Origin: Saprospiraceae bacterium
GTDB lineage: Bacteria > Bacteroidota > Bacteroidia > Chitinophagales > Saprospiraceae
DNA length: 64,000 nt
Assembly: GCA_019638385.1 (NCBI GenBank)
Contig: JAHBTW010000008.1
Location: forward strand, 62,001 to 126,000
Direction of reading: 5' to 3'
Both the position numbers and the translations under genes were made by a program. The notes under the pieces are model-generated. The model had not been told where the DNA came from and did no database searches. It saw nothing but the letters and a program-made list of their open reading frames with translations. Positions 17,227 to 25,372 of this stretch are shown here, piece after piece (position 1 is the first letter of the stretch; the number at the start of each line of letters is the position of its first letter).

Positions 17227-18147
17227 TTAATTCTTACCCGGGGGCGCTTCGAGCAGTTTGAAGAACTGGTCGAGTTTGGGGGTGAGCACGATTTCGGTGC
17301 GGCGGTTGGTACTGCGTCCGTCGGCGGTGGCGTTGCTGGCTTTGGGAATAAATTCAGAGCGGCCGGCGGCGGTGAGGCGATCGGCGGCTACGCCGTGTTT
17401 GCTTTGCAACACCCGAATGATGGAGGTGGCGCGTTTCACGCTCAGGTCCCAGTTGTCGGCTATGCAGGTCGTATTGATGGGCACATTGTCGGTGTGGCCT
17501 TCCACCATTACATTCAAATCTTTATGGTCGTTGATGACCTTGGCTACCTTGCCCAACACGGTTTCGGCGCTGGGGCTGATGTCGGCGCTGCCGGAGCGGA
17601 AGAGGAGCTTATCGGCAATAGACACATACACCACGCCGCCGCGTACTTCCACCTGTATATCCTTGTCGTTGATGTCGCTCAGAGAGCGTTTGAGATTCAT
17701 CACCAAAGCGAGATTGACGGAGTCTTTGGCTTGTATGTTGGTGGTGAGATCCTGGATATACTTGGATTGTGAGTTGATGGATTCCAGCGACTTTTTGATG
17801 CTCTCTGCGCCGTCTTTGCTGATGACGGAGAGATCGGCCATACGGTCGAGCAGGCCGGCGTTGGTGAGGCGCAGGTTTTCAATTTGGGCTTCTAACTGCT
17901 GCACCATGCGGTTCTTGGCTAAAAGTTCACTGTCTTTGGAGCCGATTTCGCGCTCTTTTTGACGCAGGTCGTCCTGGTAAGTACGCGAGGCGGTGAGGCA
18001 CTCATCCAATCGTTTTTTGGTTTCCTCATAAGTGAGTTGGAGCCTTTCGTTGCCGGCCTGTAGCTCAGCGAATTTCTTTTTTGCTACACAGGAGGGCAGC
18101 AAAAACATCGCCACAAGGGCGACGATGACAAACATTACATGTTTCAT
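17227..18147 (-). CDS. OmpA-family peptidoglycan-associated lipoprotein
   Basis: A 306-residue lipoprotein with the lipobox LPSC (Cys-20), a long coiled-coil region (about 25-150) and a C-terminal OmpA/MotB domain (about 175-295) with VEGHTDNVPIN and the TAAGRSEFIPKA...NRRTEIVL end that binds the diaminopimelate of peptidoglycan. It should tether the outer membrane to the cell wall. The coiled coil is longer than in Pal and resembles YiaD/MotB-type members. A TATATTTG box at 18212-18219 gives a leader of about 60 bases. Confidence 0.93.
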   Translation of the reverse strand: MKHVMFVIVALVAMFLLPSCVAKKKFAELQAGNERLQLTYEETKKRLDECLTASRTYQDDLRQKEREIGSKDSELLAKNRMVQQLEAQIENLRLTNAGLLDRMADLSVISKDGAESIKKSLESINSQSKYIQDLTTNIQAKDSVNLALVMNLKRSLSDINDKDIQVEVRGGVVYVSIADKLLFRSGSADISPSAETVLGKVAKVINDHKDLNVMVEGHTDNVPINTTCIADNWDLSVKRATSIIRVLQSKHGVAADRLTAAGRSEFIPKASNATADGRSTNRRTEIVLTPKLDQFFKLLEAPPGKN

Positions 18148-18211
18148 GGTACTTCTTGGTTTTTATAAATGTGAACAATCTTCCGGAGCTTTCGTTTGCA
18201 GCCCGGCCCGG

Positions 18212-18219
18212 CAAATATA
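18212..18219 (-). promoter_or_regulatory. -7 box of the OmpA-family gene
   Basis: TATATTTG on the minus strand, about 64 bases upstream of the start codon. No TTG stands at the exact -33 spacing. Confidence 0.5.
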
Positions 18220-18355
18220 TTTCGGAAACGGCGATATTCTTGAAGATATTTTTCAATTCCGGGACGCTGCTTGTTGTAAGGTTATCTACAGTTTAATTTT
18301 TTGGTTTGGGGCGAGGTATTCGGCTTAAAGGAGTTTCGTTTGGCGTCGGATTTTA

Positions 18356-18363
18356 TACTTTTG
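18356..18363 (+). promoter_or_regulatory. -7 box of the phosphatase gene
   Basis: TACTTTTG, 27 bases upstream of the chosen ATG at 18391. Its position shows that the upstream in-frame ATG at 18301 cannot be the start for this transcript. Confidence 0.5.
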
Positions 18364-18390
18364 TCTCCCAACCAATCGCTACAACATACT

Positions 18391-20292
18391 ATGATGAATA
18401 AATTCTTTCTCCTCTGCGCGATCGTTTGCATCGCATTGTCCGGCGTATATGCCCAACAAAACCATACCGGCACGTCGAGCCATTCCAACATCTCTTTCAG
18501 TACCGGCAGGGCTTTTTTAGACTATAAGGGCCAACGGATTTTGGAAGACAACACGGCGCCTGCGCATTCCTTAGCCCGCATGACAGGCAATCCGAAAGGC
18601 ACGGCCGAGGGTATCGCGTTCGATTTCGGTGCGCGGTTCAATGGCAAGTTGTATTTCGGCTTCATTCCTTACGGGGATTCCAAATACCCGCATCCGGTGT
18701 ATTTCCGCGGGCCGGTCAACATTACGGACGGCAAAGCAACTGTGCGCATCGCGTCCATGGCGGGCAAATATGATATGGTGGACTGGCAAAAGCGCGAAAA
18801 AGGAACGCTGGGCTACCGCGTAACCGATGACAGCGGGCAGATGTACTACGACGGTATCGTGCAGTTTAAAGGCAAGGGGCCATTTGAAATCGTGCCCACC
18901 ATCGTGGACGGCCCAACGGTGAATTGCCTCACCGAGCAGGGCGCGATTATTTCTTTCACCACCAACATGCCCACTGCAACGGCCGTGCAGATCGGCGGCC
19001 GGAGCTTCCCCGGCCAGGAAGGCAGCACCCGGCAGGAAATTGCCGTTTCCGGCCTGAGCGCTGCCACAGAGTACCCCTACACGGTGCGATACGGCGATGA
19101 AGAATTGAGCTTTTCGCTGCGCACCGCGCACAAACCCGGCGCCCGCAAACCTTTTTCTTTCACGTATGCCAGCGATTCGCGGGCCGGACAGGGCGGCGGC
19201 GAGCGCAACATGTGGGGCGCCAATCATTACATTATGAAAAAAATCATGGCGCTGGGACAAATGAAGCAGTCGCGCTTTATGCAGTTTACCGGCGACCTCA
19301 TCAATGGCTATTTGGTGAATAAAGACAACATGCACCTGCAATACGCCAACTGGAAGCGCGCCGTGCAGCCCTTTACGCATTATGCGCCTTTGTATGCGGG
19401 CATGGGCAATCACGAGGCCCTCATGCACCAGTTTGTGTATAGAAGCGGTACGGATTCTGCGGTGTTCCGAATAAACCGCATGCCCTACGACACCGAATCG
19501 GCAGAGGCTGTGTTTGCCGCCAATTTTGTAAATCCGCTCAACGGCCCCGGCAGCGAAGACGGCGCAGAATACGATCCCAACCCCAACCGCATGGATTTTC
19601 CATCCTACAAAGAGAATGTCTTTTATTACACCTATGACAATGTAGCCGTCATTGTACTCAATTCCAACTACTGGTACGCGCCCACTACCGCCCAACTGCA
19701 CCACACCAGCGGCGGGATGCACGGCTATATCATGGACAACCAGCTCAAATGGATGACAGAAACGGTCGCCATGCTGGAGCGGAATAAGAGTATAGACCAT
19801 GTTTTTGTAACCGCACACACGCCCTTCTTTCCCAACGGTGGTCATGTACATGACGACATGTGGTACAACGGCAACAACGCCATGCGCCCTTATGTGGCCG
19901 GTCTGCCCCTGGACAAAGGCATCATTGAACGCCGCGACCAACTGCTCGACGTACTGGTAAACCGCAGCAAAAAAGTGCGCGCCATCCTCACCGGCGACGA
20001 ACACAACTACAACCGTCTGCTGCTCACGCCGCAGACCAACCTCTATCCCGAAAACTACGACAAGCCGAAAATCAGCCTTTCCCGCACCATTTACCAGATC
20101 AACAACGGGGCTGCCGGCGCACCTTACTACGCACAGGAACAAACCCCCTGGACGCCCTTCGTGAGCGGCTTCACCACCCAGCACGCTTTGGTGTTCTTTC
20201 ATGTGAAAGGCAAAAAAATACAGGTGGAAGTGATCAATCCCGATACATTGGAGGAGGTGGATATGTTTCCGTTGATTACTTCGGGCAAGTGA
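18391..20292 (+). CDS. Exported purple-acid-phosphatase-like metallophosphoesterase
   Basis: A 633-residue protein with a signal peptide (MMNKFFLLCAIVCIALSGVYAQ). A beta-sandwich/fibronectin-like N-terminal region (about 120-250, ISFTTNMPTATAVQI) precedes a calcineurin-like phosphoesterase domain. Metal-ligand motifs appear in order: YASDSRAG, TGDLIN, MGNHEALMH, VTAHTPFF and TGDEHNY. The last is usually GHxH; here Asp replaces the first His. It should hydrolyse phosphate esters outside the cytoplasm. Substrate unknown. Confidence 0.88.
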   Translation: MMNKFFLLCAIVCIALSGVYAQQNHTGTSSHSNISFSTGRAFLDYKGQRILEDNTAPAHSLARMTGNPKGTAEGIAFDFGARFNGKLYFGFIPYGDSKYPHPVYFRGPVNITDGKATVRIASMAGKYDMVDWQKREKGTLGYRVTDDSGQMYYDGIVQFKGKGPFEIVPTIVDGPTVNCLTEQGAIISFTTNMPTATAVQIGGRSFPGQEGSTRQEIAVSGLSAATEYPYTVRYGDEELSFSLRTAHKPGARKPFSFTYASDSRAGQGGGERNMWGANHYIMKKIMALGQMKQSRFMQFTGDLINGYLVNKDNMHLQYANWKRAVQPFTHYAPLYAGMGNHEALMHQFVYRSGTDSAVFRINRMPYDTESAEAVFAANFVNPLNGPGSEDGAEYDPNPNRMDFPSYKENVFYYTYDNVAVIVLNSNYWYAPTTAQLHHTSGGMHGYIMDNQLKWMTETVAMLERNKSIDHVFVTAHTPFFPNGGHVHDDMWYNGNNAMRPYVAGLPLDKGIIERRDQLLDVLVNRSKKVRAILTGDEHNYNRLLLTPQTNLYPENYDKPKISLSRTIYQINNGAAGAPYYAQEQTPWTPFVSGFTTQHALVFFHVKGKKIQVEVINPDTLEEVDMFPLITSGK

Positions 20293-20317
20293 GGGAAGGG
20301 GTGAAAAATCTTGCTTG

Positions 20318-20364
20318 TTGGATTTTTGATTTTTTGCGTGTAAATTTGCACACATAATATGTGT
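20318..20364 (+). promoter_or_regulatory. Promoter and operator of the RHH/PIN pair
   Basis: TTG (20318-20320), 20 bases and TAAATTTG (20341-20348) form the promoter. ACACATAATATGTGT (20350-20364), with 6-base arms, covers the predicted transcription start just before the ATG at 20367. GTGTAAAT occurs twice (20338-20345 and 20361-20368). A ribbon-helix-helix antitoxin would be expected to bind such a site. Confidence 0.6.
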
Positions 20365-20366
20365 AA

Positions 20367-20603
20367 ATGAAGAACATAACCTTATCCATTCCCGAAGACC
20401 TGTTGGATAGAAGCCGGGAATATGCAGAGAAGCACGGAACGAGTTTGAACGAATTCATCAGGGCCTTACTTCGCCAAACCGTAACGCCTCCGGAGGGAAC
20501 GCCGGTTCAAAAACTTATCCGGCATACCCGCCGAATTAAGGTGAGCACCAAAAATTGGAAATGGAGCAGAACAGAACTGTATGACAGGCAAATACTTTCT
20601 TGA
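20367..20603 (+). CDS. Ribbon-helix-helix antitoxin
   Basis: A 78-residue protein. MKNITLSIPEDLLDRSREYA followed by GTSLNEFIRALLRQ is a clear RHH DNA-binding fold of the type paired with PIN toxins. The basic C-terminal tail would contact the toxin. It overlaps the toxin gene by 23 bases and has a palindrome over its promoter, consistent with autorepression. Confidence 0.86.
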   Translation: MKNITLSIPEDLLDRSREYAEKHGTSLNEFIRALLRQTVTPPEGTPVQKLIRHTRRIKVSTKNWKWSRTELYDRQILS

Positions 20604-20997
20604 TACCAACTTTTTGGTGTATTGCTTCAGTGGTGATGAGCCGGAGAAGCAACACAAATGTTTAGAAATCCTCAAAGAAGGAGAGGGGCGTTTGAGCTTC
20701 GTCATCAGTACACAGGTATTGAATGAGTTTGCAGCAGTGATGATAGGAAAGTTCAAGCAGCCTCCGCTCGAAATAAAAGCTATATTGGACGACCTTGCTC
20801 TTTTTGAAGTTGTACCTGTTCAGGCAGAACTCATAAAAAACGCTATTGATATTCACCTGCTCCACCAAATTTCCTTTTGGGACAGTCTCATCCTCGCCGC
20901 TGCGCAGCGTGCCAACTGTCAGGCGATCCTGACCGAAGATTTACAACACGGGGCAAGCATTGTCGGGGTACGAATACAAAGCCCCTTTCTACCATAA
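20581..20997 (+). CDS. VapC-like PIN-domain toxin
   Basis: A 138-residue PIN ribonuclease. Acidic residues lie in YFLDTNFLVY, VLNEF, FWDSLILAAA and ILTEDLQHG, the VapC pattern. It overlaps the antitoxin gene by 23 bases. VapC enzymes cleave tRNA or rRNA; the target here is unknown. It is the third intact PIN pair within 6.2 kb. Confidence 0.9.
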   Translation: MTGKYFLDTNFLVYCFSGDEPEKQHKCLEILKEGEGRLSFVISTQVLNEFAAVMIGKFKQPPLEIKAILDDLALFEVVPVQAELIKNAIDIHLLHQISFWDSLILAAAQRANCQAILTEDLQHGASIVGVRIQSPFLP

Positions 20998-21017
20998 CCT
21001 CCGAAAAACGTTCTTCC

Positions 21018-22073
21018 ATGCCGGTCCATCCGTACGTTCGCCCGTTCTTCTTTTTCCTGATGCTCTTTGCCATCACTGCTGCATTCATCGGCATGATCGT
21101 GCCATTTTTTATGGCGCTGTTTTGGGCGGCGTTGTTGAGCCTGCTGTTTCGACGACCCTACCGGCTGATACGGTTGCGGCTGCGCGGGCGCGATAATCTG
21201 GCGGCGATTCTGACCATTTTAATTATTCTGCTCATTGTTGTGGTGCCGGGTTTTTTTATCGTACTGGCCCTGGTAAATGAAAGCGTGGGTGTATATAACA
21301 AAGTAGAGTCGGGCCAATGGGATCTGACACAAATCGTGGACTTTATTCAGACACAGACGCCTCGTTTTGAAAATCTGCTGAGTGAAGTAGGCATGACGCC
21401 GGCAAAAATGAAAGCCGATCTGGCCGATTTTGCCGTTAACGCTGCCCGAACAGTAGCCGACCGCCTGATGGGCTACACCCAAAATGTAATCACTTTCGTC
21501 GTGCAGTTTTTCCTTATGTTGTATGTGTTATTCTTCTTCATCCGCGACGGGCAAAACATCCTCAATTCAATCATGAATGCCTTGCCGCTCGGCAACCGCT
21601 GGGAGCGCAAACTCATGGATCGCTTTACGGCGGTGGCGCGCGCTACGCTCAAAGGTACGCTCATTGTGGCCATTGTGCAGGGCAGCATGGGGGCCGCCAT
21701 TTTTGCCATTCTCGGCATTGACGGCGCTATTTTCTGGGGCGTTATTATGACCTTCCTTTCCATTTTGCCGGTGGGAGGCAGCGCCCTTGTATGGGGCCCC
21801 ACCGCCGTTATGCTCGGCTGGCAGGGCATGTGGGGTAAAGCGGCGGCGCTCGCCATCGTAGGCGCGCTGGGTATCGGCCTCATAGACAACATCCTGCGCC
21901 CCATTCTCGTAGGCCGCGACACCAAAATGCCCGACTACTTAGTGCTCATCTCCACGCTCGGCGGGTTGGGCTGGTTCGGCCTCACCGGGTTCGTGCTCGG
22001 GCCGGTCATCGCGGCGATGTTTCTAACTTTTTGGAAGGCCGCGGGGAGAGAGTATGGGGGGCGGGATGCGTGA
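21018..22073 (+). CDS. AI-2E family transporter
   Basis: A 351-residue membrane protein with about seven to eight transmembrane segments (early ones at about 10-45 and 60-85, then several from 155 onward). It has the family core between residues 200 and 330, including the FLSILPVGGSALVW and IGLIDNILRPILVG motifs. The family includes the E. coli TqsA exporter and Na+/H+ antiporters, so the substrate is uncertain. The ATG at 21018 avoids the overlap with the PIN gene that the longest reading would give. Confidence 0.91.
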   Translation: MPVHPYVRPFFFFLMLFAITAAFIGMIVPFFMALFWAALLSLLFRRPYRLIRLRLRGRDNLAAILTILIILLIVVVPGFFIVLALVNESVGVYNKVESGQWDLTQIVDFIQTQTPRFENLLSEVGMTPAKMKADLADFAVNAARTVADRLMGYTQNVITFVVQFFLMLYVLFFFIRDGQNILNSIMNALPLGNRWERKLMDRFTAVARATLKGTLIVAIVQGSMGAAIFAILGIDGAIFWGVIMTFLSILPVGGSALVWGPTAVMLGWQGMWGKAAALAIVGALGIGLIDNILRPILVGRDTKMPDYLVLISTLGGLGWFGLTGFVLGPVIAAMFLTFWKAAGREYGGRDA

Positions 22074-22099
22074 AAGGAAGATTTATTATTTGGCAAGGG

Positions 22100-22130
22100 T
22101 TGCATTGCAATGAGGAAACCGATAACTTTG
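22100..22130 (+). promoter_or_regulatory. Promoter of the AbiF-associated RNA and gene
   Basis: TTG (22100-22102), 20 bases and TAACTTTG (22123-22130) match the consensus exactly. Transcription should begin at about 22135, right before the hairpin. Confidence 0.65.
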
Positions 22131-22137
22131 CAAAATC

Positions 22138-22192
22138 AAAACCCGCCTCGCCTCTCCCACATTTAGTGGGATGCGCATGTTTGGCGGGTTTT
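22138..22192 (+). ncRNA. Structured RNA upstream of the AbiF-like gene
   Basis: AAAACCCGCC (22138-22147) pairs with GGCGGGTTTT (22183-22192). Inside, CCCAC (22156-22160) pairs with GTGGG (22166-22170), and the palindrome ATGCGCAT follows. A U-rich tract comes after the outer stem, and the ATG of the AbiF-like gene lies 17 bases downstream. The RNA begins at the predicted transcription start, so it is either a short RNA of about 60 bases or a leader. From memory, AbiF-family HEPN proteins have a conserved structured RNA next to them; this fits, but I could not run a covariance search. Confidence 0.6.
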
Positions 22193-22208
22193 CTGTTTTT
22201 ATATCCGT

Positions 22209-23138
22209 ATGTCAAAAATACCTTACCAAAAACTCCCTAAGACTTTCAATGAACAGGTTGAGTTGCTTGAAAGTCGCGGTCTTTATATCCCCAATAAAGA
22301 ACGAGCGGCAGGCATTCTGGAAAGAGTTAGTTACAATCGCCTAAGCAATTACTGGTATCCCATGTTGGTTGAGCCGAAAGAATTAGAGAACTTCAAATCA
22401 GGTTCCAGTTTTGAAACCATCTTCAAACTTTATCAATTTGATAGCGAGTTGCGTACACTGGTATTCAATGCCATAGAACAAATAGAAGTGGCTGTTCGCA
22501 CTCAAATTATTTATCATTTATCACATCAGTATGGTACGGGTTTTTGGTTTTTAGAAAAAGAATGTTTCCAAAGCATTAAAGCATACAGTAACGCTTTAAT
22601 TCGTATTCAGGATGCTGTGGATGAGACCAAACAAGCGTTCATTGTCAAATACAAACAAAGGTATAGTGATGAACTCCCCCCTTCGTGGAAAAGCTTTGAG
22701 CTTTTGTCTTTCCGTATGATATACAGTATTTATAAAAATGTGAAAAGAACTCCTGAAAAGCTCAAGGTTAGTGACTTTTTTGGTCTAAATTATGAGGTGT
22801 TTATCTCTTGGCTTGATACTTTAGTTTATATCCGGAATATTTGTGCCCACCATGCTCGTTTATGGAACACTACCTTAACCATTACTCCTGTATGGCCTAA
22901 AAAGCCACGTGGCGCTTGGGTGAGCCGTTCGGAAAACGACCCCGAAAACCTGCATACAAAAGACAAGAAACTAAAAACTTACGCAGGTCTGTGTATTATT
23001 CAGTTTGTTTTAGGCAAATCAAACCCCTATAATAAATTTAAGCGCCGACTATCGGAACTTATCTCTGAATACCCTGAAGCAGATATCCAGCACATGGGGT
23101 TCACGAATAATTGGTCAGACGAAGCATTGTGGGCGTAG
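22209..23138 (+). CDS. Abi family (AbiD/AbiF-like) HEPN protein
   Basis: A 309-residue protein of the Abi_2 family. It begins with PYQKLPKTFNEQVELLESRG, has RVSYNRLSNYWYP, and contains the HEPN ribonuclease motif R-N-I-C-A-H in VYIRNICAHHARLWN at about residue 217. HEPN proteins of this type cleave RNA during phage infection and cause abortive infection or dormancy. A structured RNA precedes the gene on the same transcript, and no protein antitoxin is adjacent. The sequence is more A/T-rich than its neighbours, which suggests recent acquisition (inference). Confidence 0.9.
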   Translation: MSKIPYQKLPKTFNEQVELLESRGLYIPNKERAAGILERVSYNRLSNYWYPMLVEPKELENFKSGSSFETIFKLYQFDSELRTLVFNAIEQIEVAVRTQIIYHLSHQYGTGFWFLEKECFQSIKAYSNALIRIQDAVDETKQAFIVKYKQRYSDELPPSWKSFELLSFRMIYSIYKNVKRTPEKLKVSDFFGLNYEVFISWLDTLVYIRNICAHHARLWNTTLTITPVWPKKPRGAWVSRSENDPENLHTKDKKLKTYAGLCIIQFVLGKSNPYNKFKRRLSELISEYPEADIQHMGFTNNWSDEALWA

Positions 23139-23257
23139 AAACGCCTGCCCTGTAGATAAACTTTAATTTGTTGCGGTTTATGGAATTCGTCAGACAAGGT
23201 TGTGAGGAACCTCAAAACTACATTTTATTCCCCCACTACATTATTCCCCCATTTTCC

Positions 23258-23297
23258 TTGCAAATGATTCGCACAACAACTATGTTTGCACGAACAT
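23258..23297 (+). promoter_or_regulatory. Promoter and operator-like palindromes of the marR gene
   Basis: TTG (23258-23260), 20 bases and TATGTTTG (23281-23288) form the promoter. TGCAAATGATTCGCA (23259-23273) is symmetric at six of seven pairs and lies at the -33 region. ATGTT...AACAT (23282-23297) spans the -7 region. Both are plausible MarR sites. Confidence 0.5.
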
Positions 23298-23306
23298 TTC
23301 ATTGCC

Positions 23307-23759
23307 ATGCCACATACCGCAGCAGAGAAGAGTAGTAAATCTGAAATATCGGGCTTCATGTTGGAGCGTGCGGCGCGGCGCATGAAGCAGTTTGTGCAGG
23401 AAAGCCTCAGCGGAGCAGGAGCGGGCATTACCGTGGATCAGTGGCTCGTGTTGCAGGAATTGGACCGGCAGGACGGACTGAGTCAGTTGGAAATTGCCAA
23501 AGCCACCTACAAGGATGCGCCCACCATGACGCGCATCATTGATCTACTGTGCGAAAAGGGCCTCACGAGCCGCACGCCCGACCCTGCCGACCGCCGCCGG
23601 TTCAGTATCGGCCTCACCTCGGCCGGCCGGCAAAAAATCGCGGAAGTGCTGCCCGTCATTCAGGCGGCCCGCCGAGAAGCCTGGGGCGCGCTGAGTGAAA
23701 AGGAAATAACTGAGCTTTCGCGCATGCTCGAAGTTGTATTCAATCATTTAAATCGCTGA
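23307..23759 (+). CDS. MarR family transcriptional regulator
   Basis: A 150-residue winged-helix protein. GITVDQWLVLQELDRQDGLSQLEIAKAT leads into the recognition helix DAPTMTRIIDLLCEKGL, then the wing with the conserved DPADRRRFSIGLTSAG. The ATG at 23307 is used because the longer reading starts with TTG inside the promoter. It lies directly upstream of the homogentisate and 4-hydroxyphenylpyruvate dioxygenase genes on the same strand, so control of tyrosine catabolism is likely, with the ligand probably a pathway intermediate (inference). Confidence 0.92.
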   Translation: MPHTAAEKSSKSEISGFMLERAARRMKQFVQESLSGAGAGITVDQWLVLQELDRQDGLSQLEIAKATYKDAPTMTRIIDLLCEKGLTSRTPDPADRRRFSIGLTSAGRQKIAEVLPVIQAARREAWGALSEKEITELSRMLEVVFNHLNR

Positions 23760-23848
23760 ATATCAGAAGCCAGAAAGCTACTTCTAAGTAACTTCCCAAC
23801 TCCGAAAACTCGTAGCTCGCAGCTAAAAAAGATATAAAACCGAAAAAT

Positions 23849-25003
23849 ATGCATTACCACAGCCTTGGCCAAATACCGCACAAACGGCACATACAGTTCC
23901 GCAAGCCCGACGGCAGCCTCTACCACGAAGAGCTGTTCTCCACCGAGGGTTTCAGCAATGCGTATTCGCTGTTGTATCACTGCAACGCGCCTACGCAGAT
24001 TGTACAAACCGGCGAGCCGTACTCCATTGTGCCCAAAATTGTACACGATAAGCAACTCAAACACCGCAGCCTCAAGGGCTTTCGCATTGCGCCGGAAGAC
24101 GACTACTTAGCTTCGCGCAAACCCGTGCTCGTGAACGACGATTGCAAAATCATCCTCGCCGCGCCCCGCAAAAGCATGACGGATTATTTTTTCAAAAATG
24201 CCGACGCCGACGAGATGATCTTCATCCACAAAGGCACGGGCACGCTGCACAGCATGTACGGGCAAGTGCCGTTTGAGTACGGCGATTATGTAGTCATTCC
24301 GCGCGGTACCACCTATCAGTTGCACTTCGATACGCCCGACAACAGGTTGTTCATTGTAGAGTCGAGCGGGCCGCTCGTGCCGCCCAAGCGCTACCGCAAC
24401 GCCATCGGGCAGTTTGAGGAGCACGCCCCGTTTTGTGAGCGCGACATCCGCAAACCGCAACAATTGGAAACCCGCGACGCGCAGGGCGAATTCCTGTTTT
24501 ACATCAAAAAACAGGATATTATCTATCCGTATTACTACCTCAACCATCCCTTCGACGTGGTGGGCTGGGACGGCTATGTGTATCCTTATGCCTTCTCCAT
24601 TCACCAGTTTGAACCCATCACGGGGCGCGTGCATCAGCCGCCGCCGGTACACCAAACCTTCGACGGGCGCAACTTCGTGGTGTGCTCCTTCGTGCCGCGC
24701 CTCTACGATTACCACCCGCTGGCCATTCCGGCGCCGTACAACCACAGCAATATTGACAGCGACGAGGTGCTCTATTATGTGGACGGCGACTTTATGAGCC
24801 GCAAACACGTAGAGCAAGGCATGATCACGCTCCATCCCGGCGGTATCCCGCACGGGCCGCATCCGGGTACCGTAGAGAAAAGCATCGGCGCCAAAGAAAC
24901 TCGCGAACTCGCCGTGATGGTGGATACTTTCCGCCCCCTGAAACTGACCGAACACGCCGTCGGGATCGAAGAAGACGAGTACTATCAGTCCTGGTTATCC
25001 TGA
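23849..25003 (+). CDS. hmgA: Homogentisate 1,2-dioxygenase
   Basis: A 384-residue cupin-type iron dioxygenase that opens the ring of homogentisate to maleylacetoacetate. Candidate iron ligands are His-299 in YNHSNIDSDEVLYY, an acidic residue of the Asp-305/Glu-306 pair, and a His in GGIPHGPHPG. The chain is shorter than the roughly 440 residues of the human and Pseudomonas enzymes, as in the compact Bacteroidota form. It forms a likely operon with the TerB-like gene and hppD (31- and 9-base gaps). Fumarylacetoacetate hydrolase is not in the window. Confidence 0.9.
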   Translation: MHYHSLGQIPHKRHIQFRKPDGSLYHEELFSTEGFSNAYSLLYHCNAPTQIVQTGEPYSIVPKIVHDKQLKHRSLKGFRIAPEDDYLASRKPVLVNDDCKIILAAPRKSMTDYFFKNADADEMIFIHKGTGTLHSMYGQVPFEYGDYVVIPRGTTYQLHFDTPDNRLFIVESSGPLVPPKRYRNAIGQFEEHAPFCERDIRKPQQLETRDAQGEFLFYIKKQDIIYPYYYLNHPFDVVGWDGYVYPYAFSIHQFEPITGRVHQPPPVHQTFDGRNFVVCSFVPRLYDYHPLAIPAPYNHSNIDSDEVLYYVDGDFMSRKHVEQGMITLHPGGIPHGPHPGTVEKSIGAKETRELAVMVDTFRPLKLTEHAVGIEEDEYYQSWLS

Positions 25004-25033
25004 TTATTTCAACACTCAACACCATATTCCATC

Positions 25034-25363
25034 ATGGAAAATACTTCAATGAATCGCGCGCAATTCCGCACCTTCCTGCTGTTGTATGCCGCCAATGCCG
25101 ACTTGCAAACCGAAGAGAGCGAAATGCAATACATACGCGAAGTGGCGCGCTGCGACAACTTTGATGAAGTGCAAACGCTGTTTGCCGGATGCGCAGACTA
25201 CGAGTGCCTGCAACTCATTATGGGCTATCGCGATCAATATTTTGCTACCCCCGAAGCACAGACCGCGCTGCTGGCAGAGGTGGCCGAGCTGTTCGGAAAA
25301 GACGGTGAATACAGCCTTTTGGAAGTGAACACCATGAAAATGCTCAAAAAATTAATCCATTAA
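25034..25363 (+). CDS. Small TerB-like protein in the tyrosine-degradation operon
   Basis: A 109-residue, probably helical protein. LLLYAANADLQTEESEMQYIREVA resembles the TerB/DUF533 helical fold, which often carries metal-binding acidic residues. No signal peptide. It is squeezed between hmgA and hppD with short gaps, so it is made together with the two dioxygenases; the reason is unknown. Assignment to TerB rests on pattern only. Confidence 0.6.
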   Translation: MENTSMNRAQFRTFLLLYAANADLQTEESEMQYIREVARCDNFDEVQTLFAGCADYECLQLIMGYRDQYFATPEAQTALLAEVAELFGKDGEYSLLEVNTMKMLKKLIH

Positions 25364-25372
25364 TCGTCTATT

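Noticed and set aside
18571..20355. A 594-residue minus-strand frame opposite the phosphatase gene
   Set aside because: The plus-strand product has a signal peptide and ordered metal motifs; the antisense frame has none.
22138..22192. Plain terminator of the AI-2E transporter gene
   Set aside because: It could terminate, but a consensus promoter lies between that gene and the hairpin, so the hairpin belongs to the downstream transcript.
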